Shown here in pieces: positions 1-8,523 of a stretch of DNA of 12,203 nt (position 1 is its first letter; the number at the start of each line of letters is the position of its first letter). The DNA is from Pirellulales bacterium (lineage in GTDB: Bacteria > Planctomycetota > Planctomycetia > Pirellulales > Thermoguttaceae): contig JAUWWA010000009.1 in assembly GCA_030617125.1 (NCBI GenBank), positions 1 through 12,203 of the forward strand, written 5' to 3'. Both the position numbers and the translations under genes were made by a program. The notes beneath the pieces were generated by a model. That model had not been told where the DNA came from. It saw only the letters and a program-made list of their open reading frames with translations, and did no database searches.

Positions 1-1247
1 GGCGAGTGGAGCGGACCGTGGCCACCGTGGACCATAACGTCCCCACCACCGACCGCGCCGCGCCCATCGCCGACCCGGTCTCCAGGCGACAAATCGACGC
101 GCTGCGGGAGAACTGCCGGCAGTTCGGCGTCCGGCTGTACGACCTCGACGACGCGCACCGAGGCATCGTCCACGTGATTTCCTCAGAACTGGGACTTACG
201 CAGCCGGGCATGACGATCGTCTGCGGCGACAGCCACACCGCCACCCACGGCGCCTTCGGAGCACTGGCCTTCGGCATCGGCACGAGCGAGGTGGAACACG
301 TGTTCGCCACGCAAACGCTCCTCCAGGACAAGCCCAAGACGTTCGAAATCCGTGTCGACGGCCGGCTCGCTTTCGGCGTGACCGCCAAGGACCTGATCCT
401 CTCCATCATCGGGCGGATCTCGACCAGCGGCGGGGCCGGATATTGCATCGAATACACCGGCGAGGCCATCCGCGCGCTGAGCATGGAGGAGCGGATGACC
501 GTGTGCAACATGTCGATCGAGGCCGGCGCCCGAGCCGGGATGATCGCGCCCGACGAAACCACCTTCAAATACCTCCAAGGCCGGGAATTCGCGCCGGACG
601 ATTTCGACACCGCCGTGCGGCGTTGGCGGCTGCTGCCCAGCGACGACGACGCGCGGTACGACCACACCGAGCGATTCGACGCCACCAAGATCGAGCCGCA
701 GGTCACCTGGGGCACCAACCCGGCGCAGGTCGCCGAAGTGGGCGCCAAGGTGCCCGACCCGGCCGACTACGATGATCCCTCCCAGCAAAAGGCGGTCGCC
801 AAGGCGTTGGACTACATGGGCCTGGCGCCCGGGATGCCGATTACGTCGATTCCAGTCGACCGCGTGTTCATCGGCTCGTGCACGAACGGTCGCATCGAGG
901 ACCTTCGCGCGGCCGCGGCCGTGCTTCGCGGGCATCGCGTGGCCGCGGGCGTCGGGGCCATGGCCGTGCCCGGCAGCGGGCTGGTGAAGAGCCAGGCCGA
1001 AGTCGAGGGGCTCGACCGCATTTTCACCGAGGCGGGATTCGAGTGGCGCGAGCCCGGCTGTAGCATGTGCCTGGCGATGAACCCCGACAGGCTCGAACCG
1101 GCCGAGCGCTGCGCGGCGACGACCAACCGGAACTTCGAGGGCCGCCAGGGCAAAGGAGGCCGTACGCATCTGGTCTCGCCCGCCATGGCCGCCGCCGCCG
1201 CGGTGGAAGGACATTTCGTCGATGTGCGCGAGTGGAAATATAAGTAG
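1..1247 (+). CDS. leuC: 3-isopropylmalate dehydratase large subunit (5'-truncated)
   Basis: Large subunit of isopropylmalate isomerase, which converts 2-isopropylmalate to 3-isopropylmalate in leucine synthesis; it works as a cytoplasmic heterodimer with LeuD and carries a 4Fe-4S cluster. The visible part enters at the family motif [13 protein letters not shown], so roughly the first 55-60 residues lie upstream of the window, and the GTG at 6 is an internal codon. Seen, numbering from that GTG: the [10 protein letters not shown] substrate-binding segment (residues 73-82), and the three cluster cysteines in GSCTNGR (C292) and GCSMC (C352 and C355). The C-terminus is normal and ends at TAG 1245-1247. 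About 413 residues are present of the usual ~470. leuD follows on the same strand, but after a 222-bp repeat-rich spacer rather than a tight junction. The family assignment is secure. Confidence 0.97.
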   Translation, partial: RVERTVATVDHNVPTTDRAAPIADPVSRRQIDALRENCRQFGVRLYDLDDAHRGIVHVISSELGLTQPGMTIVCGDSHTATHGAFGALAFGIGTSEVEHVFATQTLLQDKPKTFEIRVDGRLAFGVTAKDLILSIIGRISTSGGAGYCIEYTGEAIRALSMEERMTVCNMSIEAGARAGMIAPDETTFKYLQGREFAPDDFDTAVRRWRLLPSDDDARYDHTERFDATKIEPQVTWGTNPAQVAEVGAKVPDPADYDDPSQQKAVAKALDYMGLAPGMPITSIPVDRVFIGSCTNGRIEDLRAAAAVLRGHRVAAGVGAMAVPGSGLVKSQAEVEGLDRIFTEAGFEWREPGCSMCLAMNPDRLEPAERCAATTNRNFEGRQGKGGRTHLVSPAMAAAAAVEGHFVDVREWKYK

Positions 1248-1469
1248 AGGGATTGGGGATTAGGGATTGGGGGGCGGGGGCGACCGATCTGAAATCTCCA
1301 ATCCCTAACGCGGCCCTACGGCCGCAACCCAACGGCGGGCAAGCCCGCCGGCTAAACGGTATTATCACAATTGGTTACGTCAAACATGCGTGCACGGCGT
1401 GCAGAAGTTGCAACGTAAGACTCTAATCCCCAGTCCCTAGCCCCCAGTCCCTAGCCCCTAGCCCCTGCC
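1248..1469. repeat. Repeat-rich, G-quadruplex-capable spacer between leuC and leuD
   Basis: No gene is visible. The left edge carries G-runs with telomere-like spacing (about 1248-1280: GGGATTGGGGATTAGGG and further runs). The right edge (1423-1467) is the near-complement, repeating CCCAGTCCCTAGCCCC and CCCCTAG. The two edges share an inverted repeat, TTGGGGATTAG at 1253-1263 against CTAATCCCCAG at 1423-1433 (one mismatch). A second inverted pair lies inside: TTAGGGATTGG at 1260-1270 and CCAATCCCTAA at 1298-1308. Both edges fit the G3+N1-7 quadruplex pattern, on opposite strands. The overall shape, inverted edges around hairpins, resembles a small non-coding mobile or REP-like element; that reading is inference. 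Confidence 0.7.
1310..1349. terminator. Tandem GC-rich hairpins after leuC
   Basis: Two adjacent perfect stem-loops. The first is GCGGCC (1310-1315), loop CTAC, GGCCGC (1320-1325). The second is GGCGGG (1334-1339), loop CAAG, CCCGCC (1344-1349). Neither is followed by a U-run, so an ordinary intrinsic terminator is not shown. They could pause or attenuate transcription, or simply be a dispersed repeat. The leuD frame lies downstream on the same strand, so full termination here would require leuD to have its own promoter. Confidence 0.4.
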
Positions 1470-2063
1470 ATGCAAGCTTTCACCCAACACACCGGTGTCG
1501 TTGCGCCGATGGACCGCCCGGACGTCGACACCGATCAGATCATCCCGAAGCAGTTCCTCAAGCGGATCGAGCGGACGGGCTTTGGGCAGTTTCTGTTCTA
1601 CGATTGGCGGTTCCTCGACGACGGCGCCGACAATGCCGAGTTCGAACTGAACCGGCCGGAGTATGCCGGCGCGAGCATCTTGCTGGCGCGGCGGAACTTC
1701 GGTTGCGGCTCCAGCCGGGAACACGCGCCGTGGGCGCTGGAAGACTACGGCTTCCGCGTGATCATCGCGCCGAGCTTCGCCGATATCTTCTACTACAACT
1801 GTTTCAAAAACGGCGTCTTGCCGATCAAGCTCGACGAGGCGACGGTCGACGAACTGTTCGACCGCTCAGCACGGTATTCCGGCTACAAGCTCTCGATCGA
1901 CCTGCAGCGCCGCACGATCACCGACGAGCATGGGCTGTCGATTGCGTTTGACGTGGACGAGTTTCGCCGGCGCTGCCTGCTCCACGGCCTGGACGACATC
2001 GCGCTGACGCTGGAACACGAAGAGAAGATCACGTCGTATGAAAAGGCTCACGGGGTTGTGTGA
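1470..2063 (+). CDS. leuD: 3-isopropylmalate dehydratase small subunit
   Basis: The 197-aa swivel-domain subunit that pairs with LeuC to form isopropylmalate isomerase in leucine synthesis. Seen: the N-terminal [13 protein letters not shown] segment (about residues 19-31), the conserved [16 protein letters not shown] motif (about 74-89), [18 protein letters not shown] (about 97-114), and a normal C-terminus. The length matches the family (about 200 aa). The ATG at 1470 comes directly after a C-rich repeat tract, so there is no Shine-Dalgarno sequence; translation must start by another route. The start is supported because the protein begins in register with the family ([22 protein letters not shown]). 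The toxin-antitoxin pair that follows begins only 50 bp after the stop, on the same strand. Confidence 0.97.
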   Translation: MQAFTQHTGVVAPMDRPDVDTDQIIPKQFLKRIERTGFGQFLFYDWRFLDDGADNAEFELNRPEYAGASILLARRNFGCGSSREHAPWALEDYGFRVIIAPSFADIFYYNCFKNGVLPIKLDEATVDELFDRSARYSGYKLSIDLQRRTITDEHGLSIAFDVDEFRRRCLLHGLDDIALTLEHEEKITSYEKAHGVV

Positions 2064-2113
2064 GCGGCGCTTGAATGTTACGATGGCATGACGTGGCGGA
2101 GGAGTTGGGAATC

Positions 2114-2428
2114 ATGTCGATTGGAATTCCTTTAGATCATGAGTCCGTTGCCGAGTTCTGCGGGCGGTGGAAGATTGCCGAGCTGGCGGTGTTTGGGTCG
2201 GCCCTACGCGACGATTTCGCCCCCGACAGCGACGTAGACATCCTGGTGAGCTTCGTCGAAGATGCCGACTGGAGTCTCCTGGACCACGTGGCCATGGAGA
2301 TGGAACTATCGGAAATCGTGGGGCGCAAGGTGGACCTGGTTAGCCGGCGAGGAATCGAGCGCAGCCGAAACTGGATTCGTAAGAACACCATCCTCTCAAC
2401 AGCGAAGCGGATCTATGCGGCCGGATAA
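2114..2428 (+). CDS. mntA: MntA-like minimal nucleotidyltransferase (antitoxin)
   Basis: Small protein (104 aa) of the pol-beta/MNT nucleotidyltransferase fold. Known members paired with HepT act as antitoxins by adding AMP to the HEPN toxin. Seen: the catalytic signature GSALRDDFAPDSDVDILV (glycine-serine followed by the Asp-x-Asp metal-binding pair), and a third acidic strand in KVDLVS. The start at 2114 is chosen because GGAGGAG at 2098-2104 sits at a suitable distance; an upstream ATG at 2075 in the same frame would add MLRWHDVAEELGI, which is not family-like. The 3' end overlaps the HEPN gene by 14 nt (2415-2428), which favours coupled translation. Pairing with the RX4HXY HEPN protein makes the module call strong; activity is inferred from the family. 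Confidence 0.9.
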   Translation: MSIGIPLDHESVAEFCGRWKIAELAVFGSALRDDFAPDSDVDILVSFVEDADWSLLDHVAMEMELSEIVGRKVDLVSRRGIERSRNWIRKNTILSTAKRIYAAG

Positions 2429-2759
2429 CGCTACAATTTTGGACATTCTCAATGCTGCGCAGCTCGCCGTTGAGTTCACCGAAGGCATGAACAAATCCGC
2501 TTTCTTGGCGGACGTGAAAACCCAGTCGGCCGTTCTGCACCAGTTGCTCATCGTCGGCGAAGCGGTGAAGCGTCTTTCCGACGAATTCCGTACCGCCCAT
2601 CCGCGGCTACCGTGGAGAATGATTGCCGGCACGCGCGACAAACTGATTCACGAATATGACGGCGTCGACCTTGATGAAGTGTGGCGAACGCTCAGCAGTG
2701 ACATTCCGGAAATGATTACGGTGCTCGACCAACTCGTTGCACACAACGACGATCACTAA
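2415..2759 (+). CDS. hepT: HepT-like HEPN ribonuclease toxin (DUF86)
   Basis: An all-alpha HEPN protein of 114 aa. Family members are metal-independent RNases that form dimers. Seen: the diagnostic RX4HXY motif as RDKLIHEY (R74, H79, Y81), a preceding helix with IVGEAVKRLS, and a C-terminal helix carrying EMITVLDQL. In characterised MntA-HepT pairs the Tyr of this motif is AMPylated by MntA, and that Tyr is retained here. The start MRPDNATI lies inside the mntA 3' end and fits the usual HepT N-terminus (start, then a long helix IxDILNAAQLAVEF). A longer reading in the same frame, beginning at 2262 inside mntA, is rejected. Both toxin and antitoxin look intact. The amidase gene converges on it 38 bp beyond the stop. 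Confidence 0.9.
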   Translation: MRPDNATILDILNAAQLAVEFTEGMNKSAFLADVKTQSAVLHQLLIVGEAVKRLSDEFRTAHPRLPWRMIAGTRDKLIHEYDGVDLDEVWRTLSSDIPEMITVLDQLVAHNDDH

Positions 2760-2797
2760 GGGGGCAGTTTCTCGCGGATAGATTTTCGCGCATTGCC

Positions 2798-4117
2798 TCA
2801 CAGCGGCGGCGCTTGATCGAACGCAAAACATCGTTCGCACCACTTGGCCACTTGCAGCAACGCCATGTCATCATGCCGCGGCCCGACCAATTGCACGGCC
2901 GCCGGCATGCCGTCACCGGCCAGCCCGCAAGGGATGGAAACCACCGGCAGCCCGGCGCAGCTCCACGGGGCCTGAAACTTCGGCGTGCCCGTGGTCGCCA
3001 GCGTGGCCGGGGCGGTCGTGTCGGTCGCCGGCATGATCAACGCGTCGACGTTCTCCAGCAGCGAAGCGGCCCGGCGGGAATACTCGCGCCTCCACACCAG
3101 TGCGTCGGCGTAGTCCACCGCGGAGATCGTCAGCCCCTCGTCGAGCAATTCCGCGATCATCGGCCCGTAGGATGGGCGAGAGGCGGCGAACGGTTCGCGA
3201 TGATACGCCGCCGCCTCGACGGCCATGATCCGCCGGTGCATCGGCGCGACTTGCTCAAAACCGTCACGGAAGACGACCGGCTCGATCCACGCGCCGCCGT
3301 CGCGAAGCTTCGCCAACGCCGCTTGCGTAACGTTGCAGACCGGTTCGTCGGCTTCCTCCATGAAGAACTGTTCCAGTAGTCCAAGCCGCGGCGGCCCAGT
3401 GGCGTCGGCATCCACATCGAGTGGCCGCCGTACCGGCGGCCTGCCGTCGTCAACATCCCTCAAGCATCGCAGCATGATCTTCACGTCGCCGACCGTGCGC
3501 GCCATCGTGCCGGGATGGTCGAGGTGGTGGCTGACCGGGACGACGCCGTCGGTGCTGAGCGCAGCGAACGTCGGCTTGCAAGTAACGATGCCGCAGTAGG
3601 CGGACGGCCGCACGAGCGATCCGCCCGTCTGGGTGCCCAGCGCGCCGAGGCACATGCCCGTGGCTACCGCAACGGCCGATCCGCTGCTCGACCCGCCGGG
3701 CGTGTGCCGCACATTCCACGGGTTGAGCGTCGGTGGAGGATCGAAGCAAGCAAACTCGACGGTGACCGTCTTGCCGAGAATCACCGCACCGGCGCGGCGC
3801 AAGGCGGCCACCAGCGGCGCATCGGCCGTGGCGAGGTGCTTCGCGCGCAACGGCGAACCGGCCCGGGTGGGCAGGCCCGCGGTGTCAATGATGTCTTTGA
3901 CGCCGATCGGGATGCCGTGCAGCGGCCCGCGCGGTTTTTCGCGGCCGAGTCGCTCGGCGGCCTGCCGGGCGCCGGGCTCGTCGACAAGCACCCAGGCGTG
4001 CAGCCGGTCCTCGTAGCGACGGATTTGATCGAGACATTGCTCGAGCAGTTCGATTGGCGAGATGTGGCCGGCGCGAATCTTCGCCGCCGCGTCGGAGATG
4101 GAAATCGGCTGGAACAC
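2798..4117 (-). CDS. Amidase-signature family hydrolase
   Basis: Serine hydrolase of the amidase-signature family (relatives include GatA, allophanate hydrolase and peptide amidases); 439 aa from the chosen start. The Ser-cisSer-Lys triad is visible: Lys in GIPIGVKD (K74), the cis-Ser in PGGSSSGSA (S143), and the nucleophile in GTQTGGSLVRPS (S167). The chain starts like the family, VFQPISISDAAAKIRAGHIS. The GTG at 4117 is preferred: AGGA precedes it by 9 nt, and a possible promoter lies just upstream. A TTG at 4213 would add 32 residues with no family resemblance. No gatB or gatC is adjacent, the C-terminal half is not GatA-like enough to assign, and the substrate is unknown. It stands alone, transcribed toward hepT. 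Confidence 0.9.
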   Translation of the reverse strand: MFQPISISDAAAKIRAGHISPIELLEQCLDQIRRYEDRLHAWVLVDEPGARQAAERLGREKPRGPLHGIPIGVKDIIDTAGLPTRAGSPLRAKHLATADAPLVAALRRAGAVILGKTVTVEFACFDPPPTLNPWNVRHTPGGSSSGSAVAVATGMCLGALGTQTGGSLVRPSAYCGIVTCKPTFAALSTDGVVPVSHHLDHPGTMARTVGDVKIMLRCLRDVDDGRPPVRRPLDVDADATGPPRLGLLEQFFMEEADEPVCNVTQAALAKLRDGGAWIEPVVFRDGFEQVAPMHRRIMAVEAAAYHREPFAASRPSYGPMIAELLDEGLTISAVDYADALVWRREYSRRAASLLENVDALIMPATDTTAPATLATTGTPKFQAPWSCAGLPVVSIPCGLAGDGMPAAVQLVGPRHDDMALLQVAKWCERCFAFDQAPPL

Positions 4118-4160
4118 TTGCCCGTCCTGGTTCTTGTGGTGCCGGCGGTGCTTCGCGGCA

Positions 4161-4189
4161 AGGATACCCCAGTTTCTTGATGGATTCAA
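4161..4189 (-). promoter_or_regulatory. Possible promoter of the amidase gene
   Basis: Reading the minus strand: TTGAAT (4189-4184), a 17-nt spacer, TATCCT (4166-4161). Each hexamer matches the sigma70 consensus at four of six places. The start point would be near 4154, giving a leader of about 37 nt before the GTG at 4117. This is a weak match and supports the shorter amidase start. Confidence 0.3.
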
Positions 4190-4262
4190 GTGATTTCGCC
4201 AAGAGCGCGGCAATGAGGCCGCGAACAGCCTGTATCGAACTCCCCTTTTTTCCGAAGTCCCC

Positions 4263-4291
4263 GTGACTGTGGACCTTGTCTTTGCTATAAT
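4263..4291 (+). promoter_or_regulatory. Sigma70-type promoter of hicBA
   Basis: A perfect TATAAT at 4286-4291, preceded by TG one base upstream (extended -10, TGCTATAAT), with GTGACT at 4263-4268 and a 17-nt spacer. Predicted start near 4298, leaving an 80-nt leader before the hicB ATG at 4378. The remaining bases of the 260-bp amidase-hicB gap hold a small hairpin (CGCGGC 4206-4211 / GCCGCG 4218-4223) and no gene. Confidence 0.6.
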
Positions 4292-4377
4292 TGCTATGTG
4301 TGAGGATGGTCGACATCTCAGCCCGCCACTTGGCGTTGCTCGAAAACTACCGGACTGTTTGACAGGATGGTTGTGTC

Positions 4378-4581
4378 ATGCGGCAAACATTTACCATGGA
4401 ATACTGGATCGACGAAGGCTGGTACGTGGGAAGGTTGAAAGGCATTCCTGGCGTGTTTAGTCAAGGGAAGACTCTGGAAGAACTGGAAGCCAACATCGAA
4501 GACGCGTACCGGCTGATGACTCAGGAGGAGGAGGCGCCGTCCGAGGAGGTCTACACAAAGGAAATCGGGGTCGAGGTGTGA
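4378..4581 (+). CDS. hicB: Short HicB-family antitoxin
   Basis: A 67-aa protein of the HicB family; in type II hicBA modules HicB binds and blocks the HicA RNase. Seen: the partial RNase-H-like fold as successive beta strands, TMEYWIDEGWYVGRLKGIPG, followed by the helix TLEELEANIEDAYRLM, then an acidic tail (EEEAPSEE). There is no C-terminal helix-turn-helix or ribbon-helix-helix segment, so this copy has no evident DNA-binding part of its own. AGGA at 4364-4367 is a reasonable ribosome binding site for the ATG at 4378. The gene overlaps hicA by 4 nt. The order hicB-hicA is the reverse of the second module in this window. Confidence 0.85.
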   Translation: MRQTFTMEYWIDEGWYVGRLKGIPGVFSQGKTLEELEANIEDAYRLMTQEEEAPSEEVYTKEIGVEV

Positions 4582-4754
4582 AACGCAATGATTTCATCCG
4601 GCAACTTCTATCCGAGGGATGCCACCTCGCCCGCCACGGCGGCAAACACAACATTTACATGAACGCTTCCACTCAGCGAAAGGCCCCGGTTCCTCGTCAC
4701 TCGGAGATCCGGGACAGTCTGTGTCGGCTTATCAGGAAGCAGCTTGGGCTTTAG
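4578..4754 (+). CDS. hicA: HicA-family mRNA interferase toxin, GTG start
   Basis: A 58-aa reading frame starting with GTG inside the end of hicB (the bases GTGA are shared), ending at TAG 4752-4754. The product reads VKRNDFIRQLLSEGCHLARH and continues with GGKHNIYMN and VPRHSEIRDSLCRLIRKQLG. This is the complete HicA layout: an N-terminal helix, a catalytic His in GGKH (H24), a beta strand, then VPRH and a closing helix. HicA proteins fold like a dsRNA-binding domain and cleave mRNA. The four-base overlap implies coupled translation with its antitoxin. Short length and a GTG start make it easy for automatic annotation to miss. The reading frame is clean, with no visible defect. Confidence 0.85.
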   Translation: MKRNDFIRQLLSEGCHLARHGGKHNIYMNASTQRKAPVPRHSEIRDSLCRLIRKQLGL

Positions 4755-4766
4755 GAGCCTGGGTGA

Positions 4767-6772
<2,006 letters not shown>

Positions 6773-6788
6773 GCCCGGCGTTCGTAGT

Positions 6789-6806
6789 GACCGCATTCAT
6801 GCGGTC
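6789..6806. terminator. Hairpin between convergent genes
   Basis: Perfect inverted repeat GACCGCAT (6789-6796), TC, ATGCGGTC (6799-6806), lying 17 bp beyond the stop of the eno-coupled gene. The lipoprotein gene converges from the other side. There is no U-run on either strand, so this is a candidate bidirectional terminator or dispersed hairpin repeat. The rest of the 144-bp gap shows no gene. Confidence 0.4.
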
Positions 6807-6916
6807 CGTGGGCTGTTCGGCCCGCCGCCGGCACGATTTCCGCGGTGGCGATCGTCAGAGCAAGGCGCCGTTTCGTGGGGAGTGAACCTGTTGCTTGGGG
6901 GACGTGGATCGTGGCT

Positions 6917-7435
6917 TTATCGTTCGGTTTCAACCATCAGCGGCGGGTCTGCGGGATCATAGGTGCTCATCGTCGCCGCCTTTTTCGGATCGTAGACGTA
7001 TCGATCCCCGCTGCGTAGTTCGGGCAGGCGGATCGAGTTGGCCTTAATGATCTCTTCCATAAATTTCTCGTGGCTCTTCGGAAAGTGCTCGTGGGTCGCG
7101 CGGTACATCTTCATGGCTGAAGCGATCTGGATATCGAACACGACCCGCTGCCGCATGGAGAAATAGGTGGCGATGGGTGTGGTCACCAGCCCGCCGCCGT
7201 AGCCGCGGCCCCTCTTGCCCACGCCGACCGTGGCCGCTCGGCGGATCGGCTCCGGCGCCTTTCCCGCTGCCGACGGTGATGGAGGTGGCGGAGGTGGCGG
7301 TGGCGGCAGGGGAAGGGCCGGCTGCACGGCTGCATCCGCCGGGGGTTCGACCGGTTCGACCGGTGCGGGCGGCTCGCCGCGACAACCGGCGATCACCGCC
7401 ATCGCCAGGACGCACGCAAGATGTCTCCACTTCAT
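6917..7435 (-). CDS. Small lipoprotein with polyproline linker and pseudopilin-like C-terminus
   Basis: A 172-aa protein. Residues 1-18, MKWRHLACVLAMAVIAGC, form a lipoprotein signal: Lys/Arg near the N-terminus, a hydrophobic core, and the lipobox IAGC with C18 as the lipidation site. A Pro/Glu-rich linker follows, with nine consecutive prolines at residues 44-52. The C-terminal part (about 95-170) has a helix with AMKMYRATHEHFPKS, then FMEEIIKANSIRLPEL and GDRYVYDPKK. This resembles the mature end of GspG-type pseudopilins, although the pilin helix itself is absent; the resemblance is tentative. GGAAGGAG lies 7 nt upstream of the ATG. The ATG overlaps the surE stop (ATGA, 7432-7435), so the two are co-translated. 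Likely anchored on a membrane facing the periplasm; role unknown. Confidence 0.8.
   Translation of the reverse strand: MKWRHLACVLAMAVIAGCRGEPPAPVEPVEPPADAAVQPALPLPPPPPPPPPSPSAAGKAPEPIRRAATVGVGKRGRGYGGGLVTTPIATYFSMRQRVVFDIQIASAMKMYRATHEHFPKSHEKFMEEIIKANSIRLPELRSGDRYVYDPKKAATMSTYDPADPPLMVETER
7281..7307 (-). repeat. Triplet repeat encoding nine prolines
   Basis: Twenty-seven bases of CCN triplets on the minus strand (CCG, CCA, CCT mixed) encode the polyproline run in the lipoprotein linker. The tract is prone to slippage, so length may vary between strains. Confidence 0.7.
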
Positions 7436-8280
7436 TTTTCTGCTCCTTCCGGATCCCGCGTTGCGCCGTCTTCCGACGCCAAGTCGGGCAGGCGGAACTG
7501 CCAGGATTCCATTTCGGCCAGGATTGATTTCAGGGTCATGTTGTAGTCGAGCGGAGTCAGGGTAATGTTTCCCTTCGCCAGCGCCGACAGGTCGGTTTCG
7601 CTTCCGGACGTCGCCTGGGGCGGCCCGCCCGTGACCCAATAATCGTCGCGACCCCTCGGGTCGATTCGCTTCTCATATCGGTCCACGTATTGCGTGATGT
7701 TCATCGGCACCGCGCTGACTTCGGGCACACCGTCCAAGGCGGCGGTGGGGATGTTCATGTTGTACAGTTGTGGCTCGGGGCCTTTCTTCTGGTAGATTTG
7801 CTCGATGATGGTTCGCGCCAGCCGGGCGGCCTTGTCGAACTGGGCGTGCTCGTCGTATTCCAACGACACGGCCACGCTGGTGATGCCGAAAAAGGCCCCT
7901 TCAATGGCCGCGGCCACCGTGCCGGAGTAAAGCACGTTGATGCCCGCGTTCAATCCGCCGTTGATTCCGCTGACGACGAGGTCGGGCTGGCGTGGGCAGA
8001 ACTTGGTGATGCCGATTTTCACACAGTCGGCCGGGCTGCCCTCGACGGCCCAGCCCCAACGCTGCTCGCCGTGAAACACCTCCTTCACGATCAACGGGGT
8101 GAGATAGGTGATCGAGTGTCCCACCCCGCTTTGTTCGGTGGCCGGGGCCACCACGTATACCGCGCCCAACTGCCGCAACTGCCGCTCGAAGGCCGCCAGG
8201 CCCGGGGCGTATATCCCGTCGTCGTTGGTCAGTAAAATCAGCACGCCGGTGGATTCCTTGCCTGTGCGGGCTGCGTCCAT
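7432..8280 (-). CDS. surE: 5'/3'-nucleotidase SurE
   Basis: Metal-dependent nucleoside monophosphatase of the SurE family, linked in other bacteria to stationary-phase survival. The product is 282 aa, slightly longer than the common ~250. Seen: the N-terminal metal site LLTNDDGIYAPGL (N19, D20, D21), the loop APATEQSGVGHSIT with the conserved Ser, GSPADCVKIG, and VVSGINGGLNAG containing the conserved metal-binding Asn. The C-terminus, ITLTPLDYNMT, is typical. The ATG at 8280 has AAGGA very close (4 nt); the GTG at 8244 (VLILLTNDDG) has AAGGA further upstream and gives a more family-like N-terminus, so the start is uncertain. A promoter lies just upstream. The downstream lipoprotein overlaps by 4 nt. 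Confidence 0.96.
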   Translation of the reverse strand: MDAARTGKESTGVLILLTNDDGIYAPGLAAFERQLRQLGAVYVVAPATEQSGVGHSITYLTPLIVKEVFHGEQRWGWAVEGSPADCVKIGITKFCPRQPDLVVSGINGGLNAGINVLYSGTVAAAIEGAFFGITSVAVSLEYDEHAQFDKAARLARTIIEQIYQKKGPEPQLYNMNIPTAALDGVPEVSAVPMNITQYVDRYEKRIDPRGRDDYWVTGGPPQATSGSETDLSALAKGNITLTPLDYNMTLKSILAEMESWQFRLPDLASEDGATRDPEGAEK

Positions 8281-8301
8281 TTTCCTTGGGCGCTAACTTG
8301 T

Positions 8302-8330
8302 ATGATAATCGCAGCCGCGGTCGATTGCAA
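8302..8330 (-). promoter_or_regulatory. Promoter of surE and the lipoprotein gene
   Basis: On the minus strand: TTGCAA (8330-8325), a 17-nt spacer, TATCAT (8307-8302). The -10 matches the sigma70 consensus at five of six places and the -35 at four. The start would fall near 8295, giving a leader of about 15 nt before the ATG at 8280. Confidence 0.5.
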
Positions 8331-8343
8331 GCGCCGCGGCGCT
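8330..8343. repeat. 14-bp perfect palindrome between surE and guaA
   Basis: AGCGCCGCGGCGCT reads the same on both strands and abuts the upstream edge of the surE -35 element, so it could be an operator. Nearby, GGCGCTAAC followed by TTG or GTG occurs twice (about 8289-8300 and 8338-8349). The protein that would bind is unknown. Confidence 0.4.
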
Positions 8344-8491
8344 AACGTGTTGTCGCCAGAGGAGTTAGGTGGCCGGCGGCTGATCGCAGCGAAGCCCTGG
8401 ACCGGCCGCACTGGTGCATCGCAGCGCTTCGCCCCAGCCGCCGCGCGGCTTACCCCAAGGTCCGCCACTGGCTGGACCGGCCACCGGGCTC

Positions 8492-8497
8492 TATAAT
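8492..8497 (+). promoter_or_regulatory. -10 element of the guaA promoter
   Basis: A perfect TATAAT 26 bp before the guaA ATG, predicting a start near 8504 and a leader of about 20 nt. No good -35 hexamer exists at 16-18 nt; instead the element TGGACCGGCC occurs at 8473-8482 and again at 8398-8407, which suggests activator or repressor sites. The short leader leaves no room for a purine riboswitch. Confidence 0.4.
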
Positions 8498-8523
8498 ATT
8501 AAGTTTTCCCATGGAACGGCCCC

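Noticed and set aside
6..8. GTG at 6 as the true start of leuC
   Set aside because: The frame stays open to the window edge and the first motif ([13 protein letters not shown]) normally lies about 60 residues into the protein, so the gene is cut by the window.
183..1214. 343-codon open frame on the minus strand opposite leuC
   Set aside because: It is antisense to leuC, which has all cluster cysteines; the product has no recognisable domain.
1248..1469. CRISPR array or tandem gene-sized repeat
   Set aside because: The repeats are short, degenerate and purine/pyrimidine-biased, with no regular repeat-spacer periodicity.
4118..4213. N-terminal extension of the amidase from a TTG at 4213
   Set aside because: The extra 32 residues are not family-like, and a plausible promoter and ribosome binding site favour the GTG at 4117.
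8344..8523. Purine riboswitch upstream of guaA
   Set aside because: The only good -10 element leaves a leader of about 20 nt, and no conserved purine-aptamer core was seen.
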